Assembly: GCA_958510825.1 (NCBI GenBank)
Contig: OY294044.1
Coordinates: 46,216,626 to 46,280,625, forward strand
Direction of reading: 5' to 3'
Source: Brachypterus glaber
Lineage: Eukaryota; Arthropoda; Insecta; Coleoptera; Kateretidae
Length of the DNA: 64,000 nt
Shown: positions 23,601 to 33,098 of the stretch, in pieces
Layout: each line of letters opens with the position of its first letter
How positions within the stretch are numbered: position 1 is the first letter of the stretch
Notes under the pieces: model-generated
Told to the model about the DNA's origin: nothing
Seen by the model: only the letters and a program-made list of their open reading frames with translations
Database searches by the model: none
Translations under genes and position numbers: made by a program

Positions 23601-26473
23601 AAAAAATGAAAAATCATAGTTGGCCGAGGATTTTAAAATTTGGTACAGAGGCCTAGATGTTGATTCTAAAAAACTTTTCTTAATAACTTTTTGTCGTATT
23701 TACCACATAAAAGGCACTTTACTTTACAGAAAAATAGGTTTTTTGAAAACTTCCAAGGCATACTTGATTTTTCAAAACTGAAACTATGTTATAAATTAAT
23801 CTTTAATCAAGCAGGGCTGAACCACAAAACATGAAAATTTAAATCGAGAATTTTTTACCTTTTACAAGAGTCGTTTCACTTATCCGGGGACACACTGTAG
23901 GTGTTTTACACGATAATTGACTGACGTGATTACAAAGAATTTACAATAGGTAATCTTCACTATTAACAGCTACTCTTTTCTACCATCACAAAAATCTCCA
24001 AACATTTTTAACAGTTAAGTTTTGACACCATCATCTTTCCCATCTTCCTTCAATCCTTCAACCTCCTTATATCCCTTCAAATCACCCAAACTAAATATTA
24101 TGTTTACAAATCAGCTCCCAAATCATTAATTTTGAAAAATAATTTAAATTAAAATTCTACTTTGACATTAGATATAGCTACCTAACACATCTCATAAATT
24201 ATAACTTTGAGGTCGCTAAAATTAAATATTTTTTGACAATATTACTTCTGCAGATCTAAGAAGGCTTCTTGCAACTCTACATATTTTGTTTGTGCAATTA
24301 TAATATAATTTATAATTTTCATTCTTTTAGTTACAGAAATCGTACTCAGTGTCTCCCGCAGAAATAGCTTCAGCTATTCAAGCAGCAAAGGAGGCATCAT
24401 CTTCAGTAATGGACGCTCAACATAGGGTTCAAGATGCAAAGGAAGCTGTGCTACATCAGCAGCATATAGCGACACAAAAACAATCACAAGCTACATTAGC
24501 TCTACAAAAAGCTGAAGCTGCAGCTGCCGGTAGGTTTCTGTCAGTATAATTAAGTCTATAGATCCATATGGGAATGATTAAGATGCCATCAACAGACTCG
24601 CATAACCATAAACATAACGTTATAAGCCTATGCAAAAGACACATGACGGCACATTAAACCAATCACGGCATCGTATGTATTATGGTTAATTATGCTAGCA
24701 TCTGAACGGCGTACTAATTATAAAATAATATATGAATATTATATTTACAATTTTGGCGAAGGGCGTCTAGGCGTCACGACGCCTATTTTGACGCGTCGTA
24801 ATAATCTTATAACGGCTCGTTCATAAATGATGTCAACATGTTTTGCCATTTACAAAGAGTAAATATTTACCATTTTTTTAATAATAAATTATCATGTTAC
24901 ATAATTTTATTAGTAATATTATACACAAGATTATTTTTTTAGTGGCTCAGCAAGAATCAAAATCAGCTGCAAATGGTCTCATTCAAGCTCAGCAAAGATT
25001 AGCTCATGCCAAAGCTGAAGTTGCTGAACTACAGAAAATAGCTTCAGCTAAGGAATCTCATGCAGCTGCTATTATTCAGAAGAGTGCTCATGCTGCAGCC
25101 GCAGAAGTCCAAAAAACAGGTAGGTAAAACAAATACATAGAAACTAATAAAAAATTGGATTACAAAAAAGCTTTGTTCGCAACTTGAGAATTATAACTTG
25201 TGAATCGCAAGATATAATTTTATCCTTTTTTAAGGTTACTATTTTAAAATCTATATTAAGGCCTAAAATAAATGCCTTTTGTGGATTTGTAGAAAATGCC
25301 ATGAAATTGGAACAAAAAGTGATAAAGCTTAAAAGATTGCTGTTGCAGCAACCGTGTTGATCATATCCCAGACAGCACATGATATCTGAAAGACGTCTTT
25401 TTTAGATCTTAATTATGGGACGCCTAAAGACATAAAAGGATATCTTATGGACTTCTTTTTAGGGATATTTAAAAGATATCTGATTATGATGTCTATGAGA
25501 TGTCTTTTAAGTATCGGTAGACGTCTGAACTTTCATACTCATAGCTAAAAATAAATTAACCACAATCAACTATTAAAAAAATTACCATTTTTGACAAACA
25601 AAAAAATTTTAAAAATAATTTTTTAATTTTTTTTGTTAATTTTATTTTTACGAAAAACGAAAAAATAAAAAAAAATCAAAAAAAAATTTTCAAAAAAAAA
25701 ACAAAACAAAAATTAAAATAAAATTAAAAAAAAATCAAATTTTTTAAGATCTTTCTTTGAAAAACAAATTACCTCTCATTCTAATTCTTATTATACGACG
25801 GTACCTAGCAACGTAAATGGGAGGGGCTATTATGTTGTAAAGTCGCCTGTGCGAGGCGTCAGTAAGGCGTCTTGAAAAAGATGTCTTAGCAATTTCTGTT
25901 CGATTTTACCTATCTTCCAGAAAATTTGTTCTAAACAACGAAAAAACTTAAAATTTTAGATCCAGCTGGACCAAAATTTTTAAAGAAAAATAAAATTACA
26001 TAAAAGTTAAATTTTTATCAAATGGAGAAATACATTATTAATTGTGAAGCTTTTATAATATTTAATAGACAATATTCCAAGGGAGTCGACCCCCCTGTTA
26101 TGAGTCTAGGGGGGACCATTCTCCCCCTCCCCGGAGTCAGCTCCTATGATCATTTAAATTACACGGCTTCGATTTTGCTTGACTCAGGGGGCAATTGCAC
26201 CCATTGCCCCCTCCGTATCCGCGCCTGATTGTAATTACTACTTATTTTTCAGATGAAGTAGCTCGTAAAATATCCAGCTTACAACACAACGGCAATACTA
26301 TTCTACGTCAGGTAGCTGCAGCTAAGCAGGGAAGTTTGACAGCCACTTCAGCTGCAGTAGCTGCTTCCGCCGACCATTCATCAGCTACTGGTAATTCGTA
26401 TGGCGGCGCACATGGACAATGGTATGGTGGACAGGGCGGAAATTACGTCCAGTACAACCCATGGGGTAAATAG
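20599..26473 (+). CDS. Secreted alanine-rich coiled-coil protein (264 aa), five exons
   Basis: Spliced coding exons are 20599-20613, 21977-22159, 24331-24529, 24943-25119 and 26253-26473. Junctions are GT-AG with matching phases (0, 0, 1, 1), giving 264 codons plus a stop. Residues 1-19 are a signal peptide split by intron 1, with likely cleavage before YGVTEK. A short basic/Gly-Phe segment follows (20-66), then a long Ala/Gln/Lys/Glu-rich helical region with heptad-like spacing (about 70-230), and a Gly/Tyr/Trp/Asn-rich tail (about 237-264). There are no cysteines in the mature chain and no enzyme motif. The signal peptide shows secretion; the helix suggests self-assembly and the Gly/Tyr tail resembles structural, cuticle-like or gland proteins. 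I do not recognise the family and give no function. It lies upstream of Nmdar1 on the same strand but is a separate gene. Confidence 0.82.
20694..21976 (+). other. Intron 1 interior of the secreted protein gene
   Basis: It contains a CTGT-rich tract (20830-20870) with the adjoining 'cgataacttaagaacg' motif of the microsatellite-linked family, and a short 'aaccctatt' palindromic patch near 21180-21250. Nothing else is recognisable. Confidence 0.5.
21977..22159 (+). CDS. Exon 2 of the secreted alanine-rich protein gene
   Basis: Acceptor TTTTAG at 21971-21976; donor GTAAGT at 22160. 61 codons, phase 0 at both ends. It encodes the hydrophobic core of the signal peptide (FILIALLLVNSSFA) and a Gly/Ser/Phe-containing N-terminal segment with a basic SKR. 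Confidence 0.85.
22528..23045. mobile_element. Palindromic insertion element, copy 2 (in intron 2)
   Basis: Near-identical to 4021-4505, including 'aaggacagaaatttttaatt' at the left and the long inverted arms. 'ttatagtttagt' flanks both sides, supporting a target duplication of about 9-12 bp. Confidence 0.8.
23170..23890. mobile_element. Foldback element (~0.72 kb) in intron 2
   Basis: The left arm from 'gtgaaacgactcttgtaaaa' is matched in inverse by the right arm ending near 23880. Both arms include 'aaacctatttttctgtaaag' and 'attaatctttaatca' type blocks, and the centre lies near 23490. No coding capacity. Confidence 0.75.
24331..24529 (+). CDS. Exon 3 of the secreted alanine-rich protein gene
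   Basis: Acceptor TTTTAG at 24325-24330; donor GTAGGT at 24530. 199 bases, entering in phase 0 and leaving in phase 1. It encodes the first half of the Ala/Gln-rich helix. GC content and codon pattern stand out sharply from the flanking introns. Confidence 0.87.
24585..24710. mobile_element. Degraded palindromic MITE, family 'cgcataagaac', copy 3 (intron 3)
   Basis: 'ctcgcataaccataaacata' and the facing 'catcgtatgtattatggtta' resemble the two copies at 7590-7870, with more substitutions. Confidence 0.55.
24943..25119 (+). CDS. Exon 4 of the secreted alanine-rich protein gene
   Basis: Acceptor TTTTTTAG at 24935-24942; donor GTAGGT at 25120. 177 bases, phase 1 at both ends. It is similar in composition and size to exon 3 (Gln/Ala/Lys/Glu helix), so the two may derive from an internal duplication. 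Confidence 0.87.
25380..26240 (+). other. Intron 4 of the secreted protein gene: low-complexity sequence
   Basis: Degenerate 'gatgtctttaagacgtc'-like inverted units occur at 25385-25530, then poly-A/poly-T. A GC-richer stretch (26080-26225) is open for only 68 codons and shows no domain. No extra exon is supported. Confidence 0.5.
26253..26473 (+). CDS. Exon 5 (last) of the secreted alanine-rich protein gene
   Basis: Acceptor TTTTTCAG at 26245-26252, phase 1 entry, stop TAG at 26471-26473. It encodes the end of the helical region and the Gly/Tyr/Trp-rich C-terminal tail. Confidence 0.87.
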
Positions 26474-26487
26474 TTTTAGATTTTGTC

Positions 26488-26493
26488 AATAAA
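26488..26493 (+). terminator. Poly(A) signal AATAAA of the secreted protein gene
   Basis: A canonical AATAAA lies 15 bases after the stop codon, giving a very short 3' UTR. Confidence 0.75.
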
Positions 26494-26499
26494 TACAGG

Positions 26500-27245
26500 G
26501 ACTGATTCAGGAAATGTAATGCCCGAGAACAGCGAGCTGTTAAGTTAGCGCTAAAGTATGCACAAATATTTTGGACATATAGAAGAGAAAAAGATGCAAG
26601 TCGCTTATAAAACAAGTTTATACTACGATATTTGACCCAGTGACTTGACATTTGGAACAAAGATTTTCTACGTATTAGATTTTTTTTTTTCAAAAAGTAC
26701 CTTATGTAATATCGTAGTGTAAAGTTGTTTTGCAAGCGAATTGCATCTTGACACGAACAAAAGCGCACCCTGAGAAGGAGCCTTTTTGTGTCCTTTATCC
26801 CCGGCGCGCCGCGGCACCTAGAGCAGCTACTTTCCTAGATAAGTCCCTAAATACATAGTCACTATAATGCTTTAATGTTATTATTTTTATTAATATTTTC
26901 AACATTATTGTAAAATATAAGTAAGGCTTTCCAATAGTAATATTTTTCTATCTTGAGTCCTACGTCACGCGAATAGCCGCAAGAATTTAAGAAATTTGAT
27001 CAAAGTTACAGGCTTAGGCCCAGTTTATCAGTGTAGGTACAGTTAAAACTTTATTTAAAAGATAAAGTCTCAGTTAAGAGCAAATTTTGGACTTTTTGGA
27101 GTAGCAAATTTTGGACTTTTTGGAGTTGCTATGGTTATTACGTGTCAGCTAAATTTAGCTGCATATTGATAAACCCAGCCTTAGTCTGAACTAAGCTTAA
27201 TGGTTAAAATTATGATGTAGAGCTCAAGATAAGTAAATTTAACTA
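26500..27245. other. Intergenic, no feature seen
   Basis: No gene supported. It contains a GC-rich patch near 26795-26830 and a duplicated 'gcaaattttggactttttgg' (about 27082 and 27105). Confidence 0.5.
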
Positions 27246-27916
27246 TACCGAGTGTCCCAACTCTATTTACCCAACGATTTTCTCTAAAACTTAAAGAGAA
27301 TCAAATTCTGTGAAAACCATATTAAATAATGCAACTTAACTATCTTTTAGCTATATTTGATACTTTCAGCTCTTAAAATGTGGGCAGGGGGGCATAGGGG
27401 ACATTTTTTTAATAGAAAGGGGGGTCATGTGATACATCAATTTAAAGCTTATCAAATTCTCCATTTAACTATATATTTTTAATTTTTTTTGGGTTTAAAA
27501 TGGGTATTTTTGTCAAAATTACTAAAAAAATCAAACAGCTTTTTAAAAGTTACTAATTTCATGATGAAAAAACGTAAATTATACTTTTTAACTAATTTTA
27601 ATTGACAAATAAAAATTTACAAAAAAAACTTAAAAAGTCGCATTTTTTAGCACAAAAAATTAAAGAATCAAAACATTAAAAAAATGTTTAAAAAATAAAA
27701 AAATATACAGTTTAATAGAAATTTTTATTTGTTTTAAAATCACAGTATCACACCATTTAAAAAACTCTCTCCGTGCCCCCTGCCCACATTTTGAGAGCTA
27801 AAAGTATCAAATATATGCTTAAAGATAGTTTAATTTAATATGGTTTTCGCAGAACTTGATTATCTCTTTTATTTTTCGAGAAAATCGCTGGGTAAATAGA
27901 GTTGGGACACCCCGTA
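27246..27916. mobile_element. Tc1/mariner-type MITE (671 bp), TA target
   Basis: TA at 27244-27245 and 27917-27918. The inverted ends are TACCGAGTGTCCCAACTC and, in reverse complement, TACGGGGTGTCCCAACTC, and the arms pair through 'aatgtgggcaggggg' for about 200 bases each. No transposase frame. Confidence 0.75.
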
Positions 27917-29060
27917 TATGCATATCTTCTGGATGATGCTAGTTGAAAAAGCACCAAGCGACAAAACAGTATAGTATAGTGCATAAAGTATTTTAATTTT
28001 AGAACAAAAAACAGCATCTGTAAAAGTTGCTTTACACTATGTAATTCTTTTGCAAGGCAAGAGCAAGGCAATACGAAAACAACCAAAACAATCCCTTAAA
28101 TTTTAAATTCAAGGATGCCACTGTTCAAATTCGTATTGCCTTGCTTTTGTATTGCACAAAAATTGCATAGTGTATACACTTTGTTTATTAGCAACTTTTA
28201 GCATTTTTCATATTTATTTTACCTAAATGTATGACACTATTCAGAAGAACACGGAAAGAATTTGTTAGTAAGAATTATCGTTGAAATACATTCTCTATTT
28301 TTTTACCGTTGATACTGGGGTGAGGTAAACCAAAGGCTCATTCATCAAAAGTTTCTCGCGTTGTATCGAAGCTAATGAGTACCATGCTGCCAAACAGCAT
28401 TCCGCGGTAGTGGTCTAGCAGCGTGGTACTCATTGAATCGAGCCTGCGCACAAATTATTTTTTCTACGATCTAATAGTTGACATTTCTACAAAAACAAAT
28501 GAAGTTTTCTCACCGAAAAATAGCCTATTTCTTAGCATTTTACTTTTCTGCTCGTTACCATGACAGCAAGCGCAAAATTAAATTTTGCGCGCTAGAGTGT
28601 AGGCAACTGGCAAGTCAATCGTAAAACAACTGTCAACTTGACAGTGTTAAGTATATGCTACAAGATGTTGTGTTCTGCCATTTATTTAATATAAAATTAT
28701 TATTCATCTTTTATTAAATCTCAATTTCATGTGCTAAATATTTATATGTTAAATATTTGTTGTTATGAAGGAATTATGGGAGTTACAGTGATGAGGGTTT
28801 TTATTCTAAACCACCAGATTTGAAAAAAAAAATAAGTGCTGCCACCTTGTAAGGTTATAAATTTATTGCCTGAAATTTATTTATTTTAGATCGTAGGAAA
28901 AACGTTGTTTGTATCACGAGCTCAAAATTTGATATCTGCTTTCGCGTGATTGCTGATCTCGGCTAGACGCCTCTATAAGCAAATTCCACGCTCAAGCGGA
29001 AACCAGTAATTTTGCGCTCTTAATACAAAAATAACTATTGTCCAAACGAGTCTTTAAATC
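27917..29060. other. Intergenic, with one hairpin
   Basis: No gene supported. At 28375-28432 'tgagtaccatgctgcc' faces its complement around the tip 'cattccgcggtagtgg', an imperfect hairpin of about 58 bases. No tRNA-like fold was recognised. Confidence 0.45.
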
Positions 29061-29067
29061 CCGTAAG

Positions 29068-29217
29068 GGAACGTTCAAGTATAACGTAACGCTCCTAGGG
29101 GGGGGGGGTGGGGGTCATTTTGAAGTGTTACGCCCATGTTAATGGTATAGGAAAATAGCGTTACAGTGGGTCCAAAATGATCAAAATTTGCGTTACGTAA
29201 TACTTAAACGTTCCCTT
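29068..29217. mobile_element. Short MITE, GGGAACGTTCAAG family
   Basis: The ends 'gggaacgttcaagtataacg' and (reverse complement) 'gggaacgtttaagtattacg' lie about 150 bases apart, with a poly-G tract inside. Flanks are GTAA and TTAC. It is the same family as 4680-4905 and 55797-55922. Confidence 0.7.
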
Positions 29218-30860
29218 ACCCCCAGTGATTGATCTAACCCCGGTTGACGGTACATCTAGACACCTATTCTTGACTTGAGTAGAACGACTGATAGAACGAA
29301 TCTGAGGTTGTGATGTACTCTATTCGTTTCAACACTTTGCGTCATGTTCTAAGCGTTGTTCTATCAGTGGGTTTACTCCCTAAAAGCCAAGAATATGTAC
29401 CCTGATTTGTCGCTTCCTTCTATTTTAAAAAACACCCTCCATATGATTTGCAAGTAATATAAGTATATAAGCAGTATAAAAAAAATATATAAATTAAATC
29501 AATAAATCTTGACTTTACAAATCAAGATTTATTTATTTATTAATTCCTATCTATCTATATTTTTGGTTCTTGTCGATGTTTTTTTGTTTATTCTTTATAT
29601 CTAAATAAAATTTTAAAATTATTCATGTTGTTTTCATTTATCATTCAAATTCCTAAAATTAATTTTTGTTGTGTGGTGGTGCATCAGCCCCCCTGACAAG
29701 AGTTTTAAAAATATTCTAGGAATAGGAGGGCTGAGAATACAAAGAGACCAATCAGTACAATTTTTTTTCTTTCAGAAAATGACATCAAAGTTTTGATTTT
29801 TTTATAAGCCATATGTATTTAATGTTATTCGTTTATTATTGTTTTTGCGTTCGATAGCCACATGGTTTGGTTTAGTGATGAAGCTCGTCAAGCTGAATCC
29901 AACGATATCAATAACTCAAAACACAAAAAATTGGACTTCGTCTGGTAGTATTCTCATTTTTGTTTTATAAAGTATATTTTATTCTCTAACGGTTTTAATA
30001 ACAATATTAAAACAAAGTGCGTTATTATGGGGTTTTCAAAATTTTAAGTTTAGCCCGAACTGTTTAAGGTTTCTTACTTTATATTATTTATTAAACAAGG
30101 TTAACTCAGTTTTATGTGCGTTCATAATAAAGTAAAAAGTATTATCTATAAAAGCTTTCACCTTAATCTTAAACTTACGGCAGTTACATTTCATTAAGTT
30201 GGCACTAGGATGGATTTTAAGTGAACCGAGGATAGAAATAATGTTATGGTGAAAAAAAAAATAGAAGAGATTTTAATAAATATTAAATAGCAAAATTTTT
30301 AAAATAAAATATAAAAAATTTTTATATTTTAGTACTTTTTTACCGCAAAATTTTTTTCCTTACATACTATATTAAAGAGAGCAGTTGCCAAAAGTAATAG
30401 TTTACCCGTCAAAAAACTTATGACTAAAAACAAAATTATTAACTCAGCAAACTTTAAACAACTATATCCTTTCCCTCAAAGCATAAAACAGTTCCAATTA
30501 TTCTCAAAATTTTATTACATTATATTAAAGCGTTTATTTTCTACAAGCGTTTAAACTAGAAAAAGCCTAAAAAGTTTTCACTTCCAATGTAAAATAACTT
30601 TGCATAACGCTACCGATTTTTAAATACCATGCGTCATATGGTAGCCTAAATAAGTACTTTATTGCCTATATGCGCATTTTTGCGCGTTTTGCTTTCCTGT
30701 TTCCTGTAAAAATTATCAAAATGTTTGGGAAAGCCTTCTGTTTGTGCAAAAATTTTCAATTTTTTTTTTGTTTATTTTTGAGTTTTTTAGATATAAAACA
30801 GTTTCGAGCAAAAAAATACCTCCAAAAATAGCAATATTGTTTACGCACCAGAATTGGATC
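29218..30860. other. Intergenic, no gene seen
   Basis: Weak inverted similarity joins 29240-29300 and 29360-29405 around 'gatagaacg'. The rest is AT-rich without coding signal. Confidence 0.45.
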
Positions 30861-30864
30861 TGAT

Positions 30865-31245
30865 AAATTAGAGTTTTGAATTTTTGAAAACAGATTCTGT
30901 TTAAGCATCCTTTCCTTTCGTCAGAATTCAATGACATTTTATAGATTTTGCCTCCATATTGGATCCTCCATTTTGAATTTTATTTTTTTTAAATAGATTC
31001 TGTTTAAGCATCCTTAAAAACCCTCAAATACCGTATTTCTACAGAATCCAATGAAATTTTACAGATTTTGTCGCTATATAGGATCCTCCATTTCGAATTT
31101 AAAATTTTTAAAAACATATTCGGTTTCAGTATCCTCAAAAACCCCTAAATGCTAATTTTCATTAGAATCCAATAAAATCTAACAGATTTGGCAGCCATAT
31201 TGGATCAGCCATTTTGAATTTTCTATTTTTATTGACAGATTCAGT
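30865..31245. repeat. Degenerate tandem repeat, ~115-bp unit, about three copies
   Basis: Units carry 'gatttt(g)ccgccatattgg' then 'atcctccattttgaattt', followed by 'gattctgtttaagcatcct'. They recur at about 30945, 31065 and 31185. No coding signal. Confidence 0.7.
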
Positions 31246-31989
31246 TCTAGCCCCTTGTTACTAATTTTTACGATATTATAGACAAAAGCAGAGTTTTGGC
31301 CAAAAATGAAGGTCTCCTGGCCCATAGTGCGACAAACAGACAAACAGAAAGAAATCAGTTAAAAAGTAAACTAATTCTTCGAAAAATTTTGACTAATTCT
31401 ATCTTTTTAGGGAATACCATAAGTTTATATTATAAACAATCTGCTTTAGTAAAATAGGTTGAGGAGGGTCATATCCAGCATCCTTTGGAATCAATATCAT
31501 CTGGTTGTCGAGGCAACGGGCGCGGTTATAGAAATTTTCAGTCGCTTTCAGCGCGTCGCGAGAAACAAATACATCCTGAAAATATTTTCCTCATTTTGTC
31601 GGAAATAAGTAGAGTTTGGTCGTGAAATATGTTTTTTCTAATAGGTACAATAGAATAAGTTATTTGAAAAATTATTTAATAACAAGCCGTGAAGATATGT
31701 AACGCATTTCATTATATATTATTCATAGAAAATGGTATATTGCATTTTCCCAAATACTTAAAAAAAAAATATTTTTTAAAAAATAACAAAAAAAAAATAC
31801 ATTTTTTTAAAGATATTTTTTGAAAAACGAAAAATTATTTAAAAAAAATCCAAAAAAAAATTTCAAAAAAAGTTCATTTTTTTTTAATTTTTCAATTTTT
31901 TTGTTAAATTTTCTTTTTGCCAAACACAAAAAAAAACAAAAAAAATAAAAAAAATTCAAAAATTTTCAGTTTTTTTTATTTTTTTTTTG

Positions 31990-32340
31990 TTAGAATTGAT
32001 TCTTATAATAAAAGTAATTCTTCCTGAAAAAATTACGTTAATCGGAAAAGTTTAACCCCCCTATAACTTTATTGTTTGGGGGGGGATTACTTTCAACACC
32101 AATCTTCCCATCGTAAAACTTGATTTTTCTTGAAAATTCGATCGGATTATTCGTTCTTGAGTTATCGTGTGCACAAAAATCCTGACAACAAACAGACGGA
32201 CGGACATTTGAAAAAAAAGTTGCTCATCCAAGAATTTTTTGTCTAGGACGATTTTTGATTTTTTTTTTTAAATTCCAAATTACCGTATAATATTATTCTA
32301 GCGCGGGCGATATGAATAATATAATAATACCCATCTATTT
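31990..32340. repeat. Dispersed repeat with short GACGGACA tract, relative of 57260-58210
   Basis: It shares 'agttatcgtgt', a GACGGACA-like tract (only about two units here), 'ttttgtctaggacgattttt' and 'taccgtataatatt' with the Nmdar1 intron 11 copy, where the tract is massively expanded. Confidence 0.8.
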
Positions 32341-32900
32341 ATGTTTTTAATGGCACCCATAAATATTCAAGTAAAAAATATGATATTGACTTTTATTTAC
32401 AAGCACTTTTTTATGGACCGATTTCGATGAATTTGGGCACATTATGATGTGCAACTGCAGCTACCAAAACATAATTAAATTATGATTCTCAATCATACTT
32501 ACACTTATCCCCCCTGGCCTTGGTTGAGCTCCGACGTTTTCGCTGAGCCCCCCTGGTATTTTTTAAGTCACCTGCATTTTTTTTGCAGGGGCGTTAAATT
32601 TGGTAGAAACCGTCAGGGACAAAGCTTTTTTTCTTAAAGGTAATTTCTGGGACGCCATTTTTTTTTGAAGGGGTAGTTAGGTAGAAATCGCCAGGGGCAA
32701 AGATTTTTTCTTGGAGGTAATTGTTGGGGTGCCAATTTTTCTTTGTAGGGGCGCCAAGTTTTGGTTGAAACCGTCAGGAACAAATATATTTTTTTTGAGG
32801 GTGCCACCTTGGGGGCTGAGCTCCCTAGATATTTTTCTGGTTACGGCCCTGTACTTACATGGTTTTAATTAAAGAATAAAAATTGCTTATTTAATTTTAG
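32341..32900. other. Presumed 5' flank or 5' intron of Nmdar1
   Basis: It contains degenerate repeats of 'ggggcgccaa' and 'accgtcaggg' (32580-32800). No promoter was recognised. The 5' UTR exon(s) of Nmdar1 probably lie further upstream and could not be located. Confidence 0.45.
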
Positions 32901-32923
32901 ATGCAGTAGAAATCTAAATTAAA

Positions 32924-33061
32924 ATGTTAAGTATACGAATATATATTTTCACCCTGTTCATTGGGTTGCTCCATGCAAAACAGGACCCTGACAATGTTTA
33001 CAATATCGGAGGAGTATTAAGTAGCAAAGAGAGCGAAAAATATTTTAAAGACACAATTTCC
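32924..33061 (+). CDS. Nmdar1: Nmdar1 coding exon 1
   Basis: 46 codons, donor GTAAGT. Residues 1-18 are the signal peptide (cleavage after LLHA), then the start of the amino-terminal domain. A likely acceptor TTTTAG at 32895-32900 implies an upstream 5' UTR exon. The exon would then open with ATG CAG TAG, a two-codon upstream ORF 23 bases before the chosen start. Confidence 0.85.
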
Positions 33062-33066
33062 GTAAG

Positions 33067-33098
<32 letters not shown>

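Noticed and set aside
26022..26228. 68-codon frame upstream of exon 5 of the secreted protein gene
   Set aside because: Exon 5 begins at a good acceptor in the correct phase; this frame has no splice signals that fit.
28375..28432. Hairpin considered as a tRNA or structured RNA gene
   Set aside because: No cloverleaf, A/B boxes or CCA-compatible end; a plain imperfect stem.
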